Of a stretch of DNA of 64,000 nt, positions 25,393-34,165 are shown in pieces. Source of the stretch: Brevundimonas sp. PAMC22021 (GTDB taxonomy: Bacteria; Pseudomonadota; Alphaproteobacteria; Caulobacterales; Caulobacteraceae); contig NZ_CP080376.1 of the NCBI RefSeq assembly GCF_019443405.1, forward strand, positions 1,860,001 to 1,924,000, written 5' to 3'. The position numbers and the translations under genes are program-made. The stretch's first letter is position 1, and every line of letters starts with the position of its first letter. Below the pieces are notes generated by a model. That model ran no database searches. It saw only the letters and a list, made by a program, of their open reading frames with translations, and was not told the DNA's origin.

Positions 25393-27360
25393 ATGGCAGC
25401 CAAGACCTCGTCCAGACCTCCCCTCGTCGCCCTCAAGGACGTCCGTCTCCAGGACGGGCCCCGCCCGCTGTTCGACGGCGTCGACCTGGCGATCGAGCCG
25501 CGCAGTCGCGCCGCCCTGGTCGGCCGCAACGGCGCCGGCAAGTCCACCCTGATGAAGGTGGTCATGGGCCTGATCGAGCCGGACAGCGGCGATCGCTCGG
25601 TCCAGTCCGCCGTCCGCTTCGCCTATGTGCCGCAGGAGCCGGATCTCAGCCCGCCCTCAAGTAGCGCCAGCGATAGGGCGACAAAAGAGTGGACCCTGCT
25701 GGACTACGCCGCCTCGGGCGAGGCCGAATCCTGGACCGCCGAGGCCTGGCTGACCACCTTCGGCCTCGACCCGGCCAAGTCCACCCAAGGCCTGTCCGGC
25801 GGCGAGACCCGCCGCGCCGCGCTCGCCAAGGCCTTTGCCGAAGAGCCCGACCTGCTTCTGCTGGACGAACCCACCAACCACCTCGACATCCTGGCCATCG
25901 AGCTGCTGGAAAACGAGCTGATCCAGGCCCGCTTCGCCGTGCTGGTGGTCAGCCACGACCGCGCCTTCTTGAACCGCGTCACCGACACCGTTCACTGGCT
26001 GGAGGGCCGCCGTGTCCGCACCCTGAACAAGGGCTTCATCGAGTTCGACGACTGGTCCGCCAAGGTCATGGAGGAAGAGGCCGAGTCCCTGCGCCGCCTC
26101 ACCAAGAAGATCGAGGCCGAGACCTACACCTTTTACCGCTCCATCACCGCCCAGCGCACCCGCAACGAGGGCCGCGCCCGCGCCCTCATGGCCATGCGCG
26201 CCGACCGCGCCGAGCGGGTCAAGGACCTGCCGCGCGAGCTGAACCTGGGCGTCGATTCCGGCGCCCTCTCCGGCAAGCTGGTCGCCGACATCAAGGGGGT
26301 GTCGAAGGGGTTCGGGACAGTGGCGGGTGGCGAGTGGCGAGTGGCGAGTGAAACCGCCGCGCAGACCCAAGCCGACGATCAGGACGTGTCAACCTCGCCA
26401 CTCGCTACTCGCCACTCGCCACTCGCTTCGCATCGCACCCTCTTCAAGAACCTCACCACCCGCATCATCCGCGGCGACCGGCTGGGCATCGTCGGCCCCA
26501 ACGGCGCGGGCAAGACCACCCTGGTGCGCGTGCTGCTGGGCGAACTCGCCCCCGACGAGGGCTCCGTCCGCATGGGCGCCAACCTCGAGCCCGTCTATCT
26601 CGACCAGTCGCGCGAGGGGCTGAAGTCGGACATGACCCTGTGGGACGCGCTGACGCCCGGCGGCGGCGACAGCATCCTGGTGCGCGGCCGCTCGATGCAC
26701 GTCGCCGCTTACGCCAAGGACTTCCTGTTCTCCGAGGCCCAGCTGCGCCAGCCGATCTCGACCCTGTCGGGCGGAGAGCGCAACCGCCTCTTGCTGGCCC
26801 GCGCCCTGGCCAAGCCCGCCAACCTGCTGGTCCTCGACGAACCCACCAATGACCTGGACATGGACACGCTGGACAAGCTGGAGGAGCTGCTGGAGAGCTA
26901 CGACGGCACCCTGATCCTGGTGTCGCACGATCGCGACTTCATCGACCGTCTGGCCACCTCCACCCTCGCCCTCAACGGCCGCGGCGACATCGTCGAGACC
27001 CCCGGCGGCTGGACCGAGTTCGTGCGCCAGAATCCCGGCTTCCTGAGTGGCGAGGGGCGGGTGACGAGTGGCGACAGGAAACCCGCCGCACCGTCCGTCA
27101 GCGCGCCCCCGCCGACCGCTCCGAAGAAGCTCACCTACAAGGACGCCCGCCGTCTCGAAGAGCTCGAACGCCTGATCGAGACCCTCCCCGCCGACATCGC
27201 CCGCCACGACGCGACCCTGGCGGACCCCGACCTCTACAGCCGCGATCCCAAGGCCTTTGACCGCGCCATGACCGCCGCCGCCAAGGCCCGCGCCGACCTC
27301 GACGCCGCCGAGATGGAGTGGCTGGAACTGGAAGAGAAAAAGGCCGCCCTGTCCGTCTGA
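25393..27360 (+). CDS. ABC-F family ATPase (Uup-like), with three repeat-derived insertions
   Basis: Two ABC domains in tandem and no membrane segments define the ABC-F class, which acts on ribosomes (Uup/EttA group). Walker A motifs are GRNGAGKST and GPNGAGKTT; signatures are LSGGETRRAALAKA and LSGGERNRLLLARA; a C-terminal coiled coil (KKLTYKDARRLEELERLIE) is typical of Uup. The start at 25393 (MAAKTSSRP) is chosen; ATGs at 25354 and 25381 are in frame. Residues about 88-96, 309-345 and 551-561 are encoded by repeats and are low-complexity, unlike the conserved parts around them. Confidence 0.93.
   Translation: MAAKTSSRPPLVALKDVRLQDGPRPLFDGVDLAIEPRSRAALVGRNGAGKSTLMKVVMGLIEPDSGDRSVQSAVRFAYVPQEPDLSPPSSSASDRATKEWTLLDYAASGEAESWTAEAWLTTFGLDPAKSTQGLSGGETRRAALAKAFAEEPDLLLLDEPTNHLDILAIELLENELIQARFAVLVVSHDRAFLNRVTDTVHWLEGRRVRTLNKGFIEFDDWSAKVMEEEAESLRRLTKKIEAETYTFYRSITAQRTRNEGRARALMAMRADRAERVKDLPRELNLGVDSGALSGKLVADIKGVSKGFGTVAGGEWRVASETAAQTQADDQDVSTSPLATRHSPLASHRTLFKNLTTRIIRGDRLGIVGPNGAGKTTLVRVLLGELAPDEGSVRMGANLEPVYLDQSREGLKSDMTLWDALTPGGGDSILVRGRSMHVAAYAKDFLFSEAQLRQPISTLSGGERNRLLLARALAKPANLLVLDEPTNDLDMDTLDKLEELLESYDGTLILVSHDRDFIDRLATSTLALNGRGDIVETPGGWTEFVRQNPGFLSGEGRVTSGDRKPAAPSVSAPPPTAPKKLTYKDARRLEELERLIETLPADIARHDATLADPDLYSRDPKAFDRAMTAAAKARADLDAAEMEWLELEEKKAALSV
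25655..25679. repeat. Family B repeat inside the ABC-F gene
   Basis: CCTCAAGTAGCGCCAGCGATAGGG shares the CTCAAGnAGCG...AGCGATAGG layout with copies at 12635, 60071, 60116 and 60934. It is translated as PSSSASDRA within the first ABC domain, between the FAYVPQEPDLS motif and EWTLLDYA. Confidence 0.65.
26317..26430. repeat. GAGTGGC repeat with inverted ends inside the ABC-F gene (family C)
   Basis: Tandem GAGTGGC units (about 26318-26351) and their reverse complement GCCACTC (about 26395-26428) bracket roughly 45 unique bases. The whole block is in frame, coding for about 37 residues including GGEWRVASE and LATRHSPLAS. It sits between the linker and the second ABC domain. Confidence 0.8.
27043..27076. 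repeat. Third GAGTGGC-type repeat in the ABC-F gene (family C)
   Basis: TGAGTGGCGAGGGGCGGGTGACGAGTGGCGAC is related to the units at 26317-26351 and is translated in frame just before the C-terminal coiled coil. Confidence 0.6.
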
Positions 27361-27438
27361 CCGTCGCGCAACCGTGGTGGACAAGTCCGCCGGCTTCGCT
27401 CCAAGCTGCGGTTTCAGCACTGGAGACGGGAGCGGCGG

Positions 27439-28602
27439 GTGCGGACCATCGCGATCATCACGGCGATCACGGGGGCGGCGTCCCCGAGCCTTGCACAGGT
27501 CTTGCCGCCACCGCTTGTGTTGACGCATGGGCCAGCGCCATCGTCGCCCGCCTCGATTCTGCTGGACCCGGTCGCCGAGACCACCTGCGGCGACACGCCC
27601 GTTCAGCCCGCCTATCGCGAGGACCTGCCGCCCGCGTCCGCTTCGGAAACACTGGAAGGGCCTCAGACGAGCGTCTTTCGGTTCGCGGTGGCCGCGGACG
27701 GCCGCACGCGTGACATCCGCCCGGATGGGATGGCCGGTTCGTCCTACAACTATGCAACCGCTACGCGCGGCGTGACGGTCCAGGCCAATCTCGCCGCCTG
27801 GCGCTTCGACGGCGGGGCGCGAAGCGACTGCCGCCTGACCATCACCTATCGTCCCACACGGATCGAGGAGGCTTCGCCGTCGCTGCTGATGCGCTACTAT
27901 GCGGTCACTCGCGACCGCGGCCCCTTGCGCGACGCTGTGGCGCGTCGCCTGGCCGGACCCGGCGCCAACTGCATGGTCCCGGATCGGCCCCGCCGGCGCC
28001 CGCAAACCACCAGCCATCCCGACTTCGAGCTCGGCCAGCGCCCGCCGCCCGGCGGCTACGCCTGGACCGTGGTGCGCTGGAACGTCGACGCCGCCGGCCG
28101 ATACACCGATGTGGAGACGCTGGGCTCGTCGGGCGACGCGGTGTTCGACACGGAGGCCCGTCGCGCCATGGGCGACAGCCGCCTGCATCCGGGTCAGCCG
28201 GCCAACGGCTGCGTCTACAACTTCTACCGCACCGGCCCGAACCTCTCGGCGCCGCCCATCCCGCCGGAAGAGGAACGGGAGGATCCGCTGCAGCAGTGCC
28301 CCGAGGCGATCACCGCCCGGCTGTCTCCGGTGCGCGACCTGCCCTATCCGCCAGCCTTCCGCGCGCGCGGGATCGAAGGCTGGGCGCTGGTGCGTTTCGA
28401 CATCGCCTCCTGGGGCCAGATCGGCAATGTGGCGGTGCTGGAGGCCCAGCCGGCGGCCGCCTTTGGCGAGGCGCAGAGCCTTGTCAGCCAGCGACGCGCC
28501 ACGCCGGGCTTTGAAGCCGCCATTCGCTGCGTCCAGCCGGTGCACTACCGCATGGGCGCCGACCTCAGCGAGGACCCGTTCGACGAGACCCCGGAACGCT
28601 GA
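27439..28602 (+). CDS. Exported TonB C-terminal-domain protein
   Basis: The 387-residue product has a short signal peptide (MRTIAIITAITGAASPSLAQ) from a GTG start. A TonB-like C-terminal domain follows near residues 295-345 (YPPAFRARGIEGWALVRFDI). An earlier segment (YAWTVVRWNVDAAGRYTDVE) looks like a second, degenerate copy. The transmembrane anchor and Pro-rich stalk of true TonB are absent, so it is probably periplasmic and not an energy transducer. Function unknown. Confidence 0.7.
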   Translation: MRTIAIITAITGAASPSLAQVLPPPLVLTHGPAPSSPASILLDPVAETTCGDTPVQPAYREDLPPASASETLEGPQTSVFRFAVAADGRTRDIRPDGMAGSSYNYATATRGVTVQANLAAWRFDGGARSDCRLTITYRPTRIEEASPSLLMRYYAVTRDRGPLRDAVARRLAGPGANCMVPDRPRRRPQTTSHPDFELGQRPPPGGYAWTVVRWNVDAAGRYTDVETLGSSGDAVFDTEARRAMGDSRLHPGQPANGCVYNFYRTGPNLSAPPIPPEEEREDPLQQCPEAITARLSPVRDLPYPPAFRARGIEGWALVRFDIASWGQIGNVAVLEAQPAAAFGEAQSLVSQRRATPGFEAAIRCVQPVHYRMGADLSEDPFDETPER

Positions 28603-28642
28603 CCGCCTTTCCACCGCCGCCCCCGCCGCCTACACCAGCGGC

Positions 28643-29683
28643 ATGAGCCATTTCGGGAATCGTCGCCTCGCGGATCGCCGGCAGGCCCTGCTCGGCGGCG
28701 CGGCCCTGGCGCTGGGCGCCGCCGGCCTGATCGGGTGCCGGCGGGTCGAGGCGCCGGTGGACGAACAGGGGCGCGTGCGCCTGCGCGTGGCGAGCGACGG
28801 CCCGGCCGAGGCGCGGCACGGCGGCGTCTATGCGGCGCTTGCCTCGGGCGCCTACGAGCGGCGCGGCCTGAACGTCCAGATCGTGGCGGGCGAGTCCGCC
28901 GGCGACGTGGCCCAGCGGCTGGCGCGGGGCACGGCCGAGCTGGGCCTGGCGTCCGACGGCGCCTCCGCCTTTGCGCTGGCGGCCGAGGGCGCGCCGGTCC
29001 GCGCCGTGGCCGCCTTTTTCCAGCGCGATCCGGCCGCCCTGATGGTGCGCGACACGGCCGGCCTCGACGGCCTGTCCGATCTCGACGACCGGCCGGTGCT
29101 GCTGGCCGAGGCCGCGACTTCGCCCGCCTGGGCCTGGCTCAAGGCCAACGCGGGCTTTGCCGACACAGCGCTTCAGCCGTTCGCCGGCGATCTGCAGCCG
29201 TTCCTGGACGATCCCGACGCAGTTCTGGGCGGCCGGGTCACCAGCGATCCGTATCGCATCCAGCGCCTCGGCGGCTTCGAGCCGCGCACCCTTCTGCTGG
29301 CCGAGGAGGGCTATCCGGCCTACGGCGGCCTGGTGCTGGCGCCCAACGCCTTCGCGCGGGACAACGCCGAAGCCCTCCGCTCCTTTATCGCCGCCACGGC
29401 CGAGGGCTGGCGCGACTACATGCGCGGGGACGCATCCAGCGCCGACGCCCTGATCCGGCGCGGAAATCCGGACCTGACGGAGCCCGCCCTGACGGCCGCG
29501 CGCGAGGCCCTGCGCGACAACGGCCTGGTCGACGGCGGCGACGCCGCCCTTTACGGCCTGGGCGCCATGACGGCCGAGCGGTGGCAGGCGTTCTTTGACC
29601 TGGTCTCGCAGGCGGGCCTTGCGCCGTCCGGCCTCGACTGGCGCGACGCCTTTACCGACAACTATCTGCCCGGCCGCGGCTGA
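28643..29683 (+). CDS. ABC transporter substrate-binding lipoprotein (NMT1/THI5-like)
   Basis: The 346-residue protein has a Tat-like RR motif (DRRQALLGGAAL) and a lipobox (LIGC), so it should be a membrane-anchored periplasmic lipoprotein. The rest resembles NMT1/SsuA-type binding proteins (RHGGVYAALASGAYERRGLN, GTAELGLASDGASAFALA), which bind thiamine precursors, sulfonates or similar. No permease or ATPase gene is adjacent, so the ligand cannot be inferred. ATG 28643 is chosen because the longer upstream ORF overlaps the previous gene in another frame. Confidence 0.82.
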   Translation: MSHFGNRRLADRRQALLGGAALALGAAGLIGCRRVEAPVDEQGRVRLRVASDGPAEARHGGVYAALASGAYERRGLNVQIVAGESAGDVAQRLARGTAELGLASDGASAFALAAEGAPVRAVAAFFQRDPAALMVRDTAGLDGLSDLDDRPVLLAEAATSPAWAWLKANAGFADTALQPFAGDLQPFLDDPDAVLGGRVTSDPYRIQRLGGFEPRTLLLAEEGYPAYGGLVLAPNAFARDNAEALRSFIAATAEGWRDYMRGDASSADALIRRGNPDLTEPALTAAREALRDNGLVDGGDAALYGLGAMTAERWQAFFDLVSQAGLAPSGLDWRDAFTDNYLPGRG

Positions 29684-29762
29684 ATTTTCCTCCGTTAGCG
29701 CAGGATTAAGCGCGACGGTTTAGTTCGGCGTCTCGACCCGTCTGCGCGGAGAGAGAACCGTC

Positions 29763-30659
29763 GTGCGCCACGCCCCGTCCCGACCCTCGGCCCTTGCGGT
29801 CGCCGGCGTGCTTGCAAGCGCCCTGATCGCCGCGCCCGCCTCGGCCCAGACCGCGCCCGCATCGGGCGAGGCGACCGGACTTCGCTACCTCTCCTGGCCC
29901 GGAAAGGCGCTGCGGCCCGCGCCGGCGCGCGTCGCGGCCTCGTCCCCGCCCGCAGCCGCGTTCGTACCGCCCGCCCCGTCGCCGATCCTCGATCAGCCCA
30001 TGAGGCGCGCGGAGGCGTCGCCCCGCCAGGGCCTGACGCCCGCCAGCGCCTTTTACACGCCGGGCGCCTCGATCACCGGCCGTTTCGCCCCTGAGCCTAC
30101 GCCTGCGCCGCCGCCCGCGCCTGCGCCACAACCCACGCCAGAGCCTGAGGTCGAGCCCGAGGTCGAGGTTCCCCCCGCGCCCCAGCCCCGCATGCGCCGC
30201 GTGGCGGCCTCGCCCCGCGTCGTCGCCTCCGCGGCCGTCGCGGAACCCTCCGGCCCCAGCGGTCCGCCCCCCGAACCGACGCCGCAGCCGGTCGACGCCG
30301 CGCCCGCCGCCGCCGATCCCATGGCCCCGCGCCGCGATGCGCCCATCTTCCGCCTGCAACGCCAGGCCGCGCCTGGGCCGACGCCGGCCGGCGCGGTCGC
30401 GTCCGGGACGGCGCCGGTCCCCGCCGATCCTTCGGCGTCCGGTGCGCGCTACTATTCGGTTCATCGCCAGCACGGCCAGCGGCCCGACGCCATCGCCGCG
30501 CCCGAGCCGGCCTGGCTGGATACGATGCCGGTCCAGCTGGCCACCGCGCCGTCAGACTCTGCGACCGACCTCGCCGCGCCTCCGGCCCCTGCCCTGCGCC
30601 GCGACGCCTCCGGCAAGCTGCAACCGGCCGCGCCTCTCGTGAGCGGCGATCCTTCATGA
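29763..30659 (+). CDS. Exported Pro/Ala-rich protein of unknown function
   Basis: A signal peptide (ending ALIAAPASAQ) precedes about 270 residues rich in Pro and Ala, with runs such as PTPAPPPAPAPQPTPEPEVE. No domain is recognised. A flexible periplasmic spacer is plausible. Its stop overlaps the start of the following DUF2336 gene by ATGA, so the two are translationally coupled. Confidence 0.65.
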   Translation: MRHAPSRPSALAVAGVLASALIAAPASAQTAPASGEATGLRYLSWPGKALRPAPARVAASSPPAAAFVPPAPSPILDQPMRRAEASPRQGLTPASAFYTPGASITGRFAPEPTPAPPPAPAPQPTPEPEVEPEVEVPPAPQPRMRRVAASPRVVASAAVAEPSGPSGPPPEPTPQPVDAAPAAADPMAPRRDAPIFRLQRQAAPGPTPAGAVASGTAPVPADPSASGARYYSVHRQHGQRPDAIAAPEPAWLDTMPVQLATAPSDSATDLAAPPAPALRRDASGKLQPAAPLVSGDPS

Positions 30660-31765
30660 GCGAGACCCTGATCGCACCGGTTGTCGACGGCTCGCGCCTG
30701 CCAGACCTGATCGCCCTGGCCGGCGAGGCCTCCAGCGACAAGCGCCGGCTGCTGCTGCGCGAACTGACCGACCACTTCTTTGGCGCGCCCAGCCGGTCGG
30801 CCGCCGAGACGGCGCTGTACGACACCATCCTCTCCGACCTCGCCGCCGAGATGGAGACGGCCGTCCGCGCCGAGCTGGCGCAGCGTTTCTCCGAGACCTC
30901 CCAGGCCCCGCGCGGCCTGATCCGCCGCCTGGCCCGCGACGAGCTGGAGGTCGCAGGCCCGGTGCTGCGCGCCTCGCCGGTATTGACAGACCAGGACCTG
31001 ATCGACGTCGTCCAGTCCCAGGGACAAGGCCACCTGCGCGAGGTGTCCAGCCGCGCCCATGTGTCCGAGGCCGTGTCCGACGCCATTGTCGAGAACGGCG
31101 ACGACGAGACGCTGGGAACCCTGCTGCGCAACGACGGCGCCCAGCTGTCGCGCGCCGCCAGCGAGACGGCGGTCGAGCGCGCCAAGGCCAATCCCGCGCT
31201 GCACGCCTCGACGGTTGAGCGACGCGGACTGCCCGCCGACCTGTTGAACGAGATGTATTTCGTGGTCGAGGCCCGGCTGCGCCAGCAGATCCTGGAGCAG
31301 AACGCCCGCCTGGACCCGACCCTGCTGGAAAGCGCCCTGACCGCCGGCCGCGTCCGCGTCGCCGCCGAGGACGGCGCCCTGCCCGCCGACTACGCCGAGA
31401 GCCTGGCCTATGTGGAAGAGCTGAAGGCCGCCGGCCAGCTGACGCCGCCGACCCTGGCCCGCTTTCTGCGCTCCAACGGCCGCACCGCATTCGTGATCGC
31501 CTTGGCTCAGCTGGCCGACGTGGACTTCCACACCGCCGCCCAGATCATCGAGCGTCGCGAGCTGGACGCCCTGGCCGTGGTCTGCCGCGCCGCCGATCTC
31601 GACCGCGCCCTGTTCCTGACCTACGCGGTTGTGCTGCTGAACACCGAACGCGACGCCATGACCCGCGCCCGCGGCTACGCCTCCATGTACGGCGACCTGA
31701 CCCGCGAAGCCGCACTGCGCACCCTGCGCTTCTGGAAGCTGCGGCGGGGCGCCGGGGCCGCTTAG
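30656..31765 (+). CDS. DUF2336 protein (first of two)
   Basis: DUF2336 is an alphaproteobacterial all-helical repeat domain of unknown function. The 369-residue product shows the typical motifs LLLRELTDHFFG, RRLARDELEVAGPVLRASP and SNGRTAFVIALAQLADVDF. It is coupled to the preceding exported Pro-rich protein. A second DUF2336 gene lies 1.1 kb downstream on the other strand, on the far side of mucR. Confidence 0.85.
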   Translation: MSETLIAPVVDGSRLPDLIALAGEASSDKRRLLLRELTDHFFGAPSRSAAETALYDTILSDLAAEMETAVRAELAQRFSETSQAPRGLIRRLARDELEVAGPVLRASPVLTDQDLIDVVQSQGQGHLREVSSRAHVSEAVSDAIVENGDDETLGTLLRNDGAQLSRAASETAVERAKANPALHASTVERRGLPADLLNEMYFVVEARLRQQILEQNARLDPTLLESALTAGRVRVAAEDGALPADYAESLAYVEELKAAGQLTPPTLARFLRSNGRTAFVIALAQLADVDFHTAAQIIERRELDALAVVCRAADLDRALFLTYAVVLLNTERDAMTRARGYASMYGDLTREAALRTLRFWKLRRGAGAA

Positions 31766-31779
31766 GCCTCTTGCCCCAA

Positions 31780-31835
31780 CATTCCTCCCCCACAGGGGGA
31801 GGGGGACCGCGCGTCAGCGTGGTGGAGGGGGTCCC
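31780..31835. repeat. Family A half-element, left side of the DUF559 gene
   Basis: CATTCCTCCCCCACAGGGGGAGGGGGACCGCG...GTGGAGGGGG. It points toward the DUF559 gene, and the last codons and stop of that gene lie within it. The matching copy in reverse orientation is at 32222. Confidence 0.85.
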
Positions 31836-32179
31836 GCCGCACGCAACCGGATAAAATCCAGCACCCCAGGCAGGTCCGACAACACCTCCCGCGCCGGGAT
31901 GCGCACCACGGAGATACCCTGCGCCGCCAGCCAGGCATCTCTTCTCAGATCATGCCGCGCTTGGTTCGGGTTCTCGTGGGACGAGCCGTCGATCTCGAGC
32001 ACCAGTCGAGCGTCCGAACAGTAGAAGTCCACGATGAAAGGGCCGAACGGATGTTGTCGTCGGAATCGAACGCCATCCAAGCGGCGGCCTCGGATCGCTT
32101 GCCAAAGGAGAACTTCAGGCAGCGTCAGCGCGCGGCGCAGGTCCTTGGCGCGGGCGATTGTGCGGGCGGGCGCTTCCAT
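31814..32179 (-). CDS. DUF559 endonuclease-like protein flanked by inverted repeats
   Basis: DUF559 proteins share the PD-(D/E)XK/Vsr-like nuclease fold. The core is visible: TLPEVLLWQAIRGRRLDGV, FRRQHPFGPFIVDFYC, LVLEIDGSSH and VVRIPAREV. I start at ATG 32179 (121 residues, MEAPARTIAR); a longer ORF to 32266 reads into the right-hand repeat. The C-terminus (RAAGPPPPR) and stop are encoded by the left-hand repeat. The gene therefore sits exactly between two inverted family A half-elements. Confidence 0.85.
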   Translation of the reverse strand: MEAPARTIARAKDLRRALTLPEVLLWQAIRGRRLDGVRFRRQHPFGPFIVDFYCSDARLVLEIDGSSHENPNQARHDLRRDAWLAAQGISVVRIPAREVLSDLPGVLDFIRLRAAGPPPPR

Positions 32180-32221
32180 CAGGTTAGATGAAGTAAGCCT
32201 GCGGATCAGGCAAGTGCGCCT

Positions 32222-32281
32222 ATTCCCCCTCCACCACGCCCTCCGGGCGCGGTCCCCCTCCCCCAATGGGGGAGGAGTTTA
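32222..32281. repeat. Family A half-element, right side of the DUF559 gene (inverted)
   Basis: Read on the minus strand it is CTCCTCCCCCATTGGGGGAGGGGGACCGCG...GTGGTGGAGGGGG, nearly identical to the 31780 copy in opposite orientation. It lies between the DUF559 gene and mucR. Confidence 0.85.
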
Positions 32282-32293
32282 GATTGCCGCTTC

Positions 32294-32734
32294 TTACTTC
32301 TTCGCGCGACCGGCGCCGGCCGCGGCGCGGGCGGGTTTGCGGCCGCCTTGGCCCAGGCCCATCTGCTTGGCCAGGTCCGAGCGGGCCTTGGCGTAGTTCG
32401 GGGCGACCATGGGGTAATCCTTGGCCAGGCCCCACTTGGTCCGGTATTCCTCGGGGCTCATGTCGTATTTGGTGCGCAGGTGGCGCTTCAACGACTTGAA
32501 CTTGCGGCCGTCTTCCAGGCAGATCAGGTAATCGGGCGCGATCGACTTGCGGATCGGCACGGCCGGTTCCTTGGGCTCGGGCTCCGGCTCTACAGGGCCG
32601 GTGGTGACCTGCGACAGGGCGGCGTGGATGTTGGCGATCAGCGACGGCAGCGTCTCTGCCGATACCGTATTGTTGCCGACGTAGGCCGAGACGATGTCGG
32701 CGGTCATTTCGAGCAGTTCGGGCTTTTCGTCCAT
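32294..32734 (-). CDS. MucR/Ros-family transcriptional regulator
   Basis: This 146-residue protein has the MucR zinc-finger region: YLICLEDGRKFKSLKRHL followed by TKYDMSPEEYRTKWGL and YPMVAPNYAKARSDLAKQ. The C-terminus is basic (GGRKPARAAAG). MucR proteins are global alphaproteobacterial regulators; in Caulobacter they act with SciP on CtrA-controlled cell-cycle genes. The gene has its own 163-base upstream region shared with the end of the next DUF2336 gene. Confidence 0.92.
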   Translation of the reverse strand: MDEKPELLEMTADIVSAYVGNNTVSAETLPSLIANIHAALSQVTTGPVEPEPEPKEPAVPIRKSIAPDYLICLEDGRKFKSLKRHLRTKYDMSPEEYRTKWGLAKDYPMVAPNYAKARSDLAKQMGLGQGGRKPARAAAGAGRAKK

Positions 32735-32897
32735 CCGGATCGTCTCATCTGTTAGGTTGCAAGGTGCGACTGGTGAAGATCAGCCGCCAATATTCACAGC
32801 CTGTAGGGATGTTTGCGGTCGAAAGCAACGCGACCCGCACTTCTCAGTTTTCTTTCGCGCCTGCGTTGAGCCCGCGCCTATCTGAGTTAGAGACTGC

Positions 32898-34118
32898 TCA
32901 GCGCCCGAAGTCTTGCGCCAGCGCCATCATCGCCGCCCGCTGGGGCGCGGAATATTCGTCCACGGCCTCGTCCTCGCCCTGGCGTATCGCGCGAAGAAGC
33001 GTGGGCGTCAGCGCCGAAGACAGCGACCAGTTCCAGTATCGCAAAACGGTCTGGGCGCGATCCACCGCCAGCATCTCATAGGTAACCTGCACCCGCTCCC
33101 AGTCGGGGTGCACTGCGCCGTCCGCCGTTGCTTCGGGCCGCCGCATCGACCGCCACAGGTTCAGCAGATCGGCCCGCGACAGGCCCGTCGCCTTGCACAG
33201 AATGGCTAGCGGCTCTCCGCCGGGATCGCCCAGAATCTTGGCCCCGGTCAGGGGCTTGACCCCCGCCAGATACGCGATCTCCGAAGCGGTTTCGCGCGTC
33301 AGACCGTTCTGGGCGGCGTGGGCGACGGCGCCCTCCAGGTCGTCGAACGGGCTCTTGGCGATGGCGGCGCGGTTTCTCTGGCGGCGCTCGATGAACTGCA
33401 ACGCCTTGCGCGACACCGGATCGGACCAGCCCTCGCGCGCGGCCATGGCGAAGACGTCCTCCGACACCTCCTGCATCACCTCGCGCGAGACGGCGAACCG
33501 CTGCAGGATGGTGCGCCGATCCTCGGGTCCGCACCACCAGAACATGACATAGGCGCCGGACGGGCGCAGTTCCGGCCGCTTCAGCAAGGGCGTGCACAAG
33601 GACGGCGTCTGGCGGCTGACGCCCACCACCCCTTCCAGCCCGACCTGCGACAGGCGGGCGGTCGTGTTGCGCAGCACGCATTCGATCACCGCCGTCTCGC
33701 CGAACGAGAACAGGGTCTCGGTCACCACCTCCGACAGGCCGCGCCGCCCGGCCATCATGAAGCGGTGGTCCGGTCCCGCGTCGCGGGCGCAGGACACCAG
33801 GTCCGCGTCGGTCAGGGAGGCGCACTGTTCGATCAGCAGGCCGGCGATCTCGGGTTCGTCGCGCAGCAGCATGCGCGCCACGCTGTTGGGCAGCTCGGCC
33901 AGGGGCGCCAGGCGCGCGGCGACGCGCCGACGCTCCTCCGGCGCCGCCAGCCGCAGCATCTCGACCAGCAGGTCGCCGGTGACCGATCGCTCAAAGGCGT
34001 TGATGCGGCTGGCCGGCAGGGACACGACGTCGGCCAGGCGCTTCAGCAGGGCGTGACGCGCCTTCAGCGGCGCCGCCGCACCGCCCTCCTCCCCCATCGC
34101 CGCCACAGCATCGTTCAT
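32898..34118 (-). CDS. DUF2336 protein (second of two)
   Basis: The 406-residue protein has the DUF2336 pattern: KRLADVVSLPASRINAFERS, LPNSVARMLLRDEPEIAGLL, ETLFSFGETAVIECVLRNTT and LSRADLLNLWRSM. It is longer than the copy at 30656, with an N-terminal extension. It precedes mucR on the same strand. Confidence 0.85.
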   Translation of the reverse strand: MNDAVAAMGEEGGAAAPLKARHALLKRLADVVSLPASRINAFERSVTGDLLVEMLRLAAPEERRRVAARLAPLAELPNSVARMLLRDEPEIAGLLIEQCASLTDADLVSCARDAGPDHRFMMAGRRGLSEVVTETLFSFGETAVIECVLRNTTARLSQVGLEGVVGVSRQTPSLCTPLLKRPELRPSGAYVMFWWCGPEDRRTILQRFAVSREVMQEVSEDVFAMAAREGWSDPVSRKALQFIERRQRNRAAIAKSPFDDLEGAVAHAAQNGLTRETASEIAYLAGVKPLTGAKILGDPGGEPLAILCKATGLSRADLLNLWRSMRRPEATADGAVHPDWERVQVTYEMLAVDRAQTVLRYWNWSLSSALTPTLLRAIRQGEDEAVDEYSAPQRAAMMALAQDFGR

Positions 34119-34165
34119 GGCTGCGGAGGTTAAGCAGCGTCGGTTAACCCCGGGTATGCGGCTGG

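Noticed and set aside
26317..26430. CRISPR-like array in the ABC-F gene
   Set aside because: The GAGTGGC units are short, not regularly spaced, and occur in inverted blocks inside a coding frame; no cas genes are near.
27899..28642. Upstream extension of the substrate-binding protein ORF
   Set aside because: It overlaps the TonB-domain gene in another frame and lacks the signal peptide; ATG 28643 starts a proper Tat-type leader.
34130..34148. CtrA box upstream of the second DUF2336 gene
   Set aside because: TTAA and TTAAC are present but separated by ten bases instead of seven, and no other promoter feature supports it.
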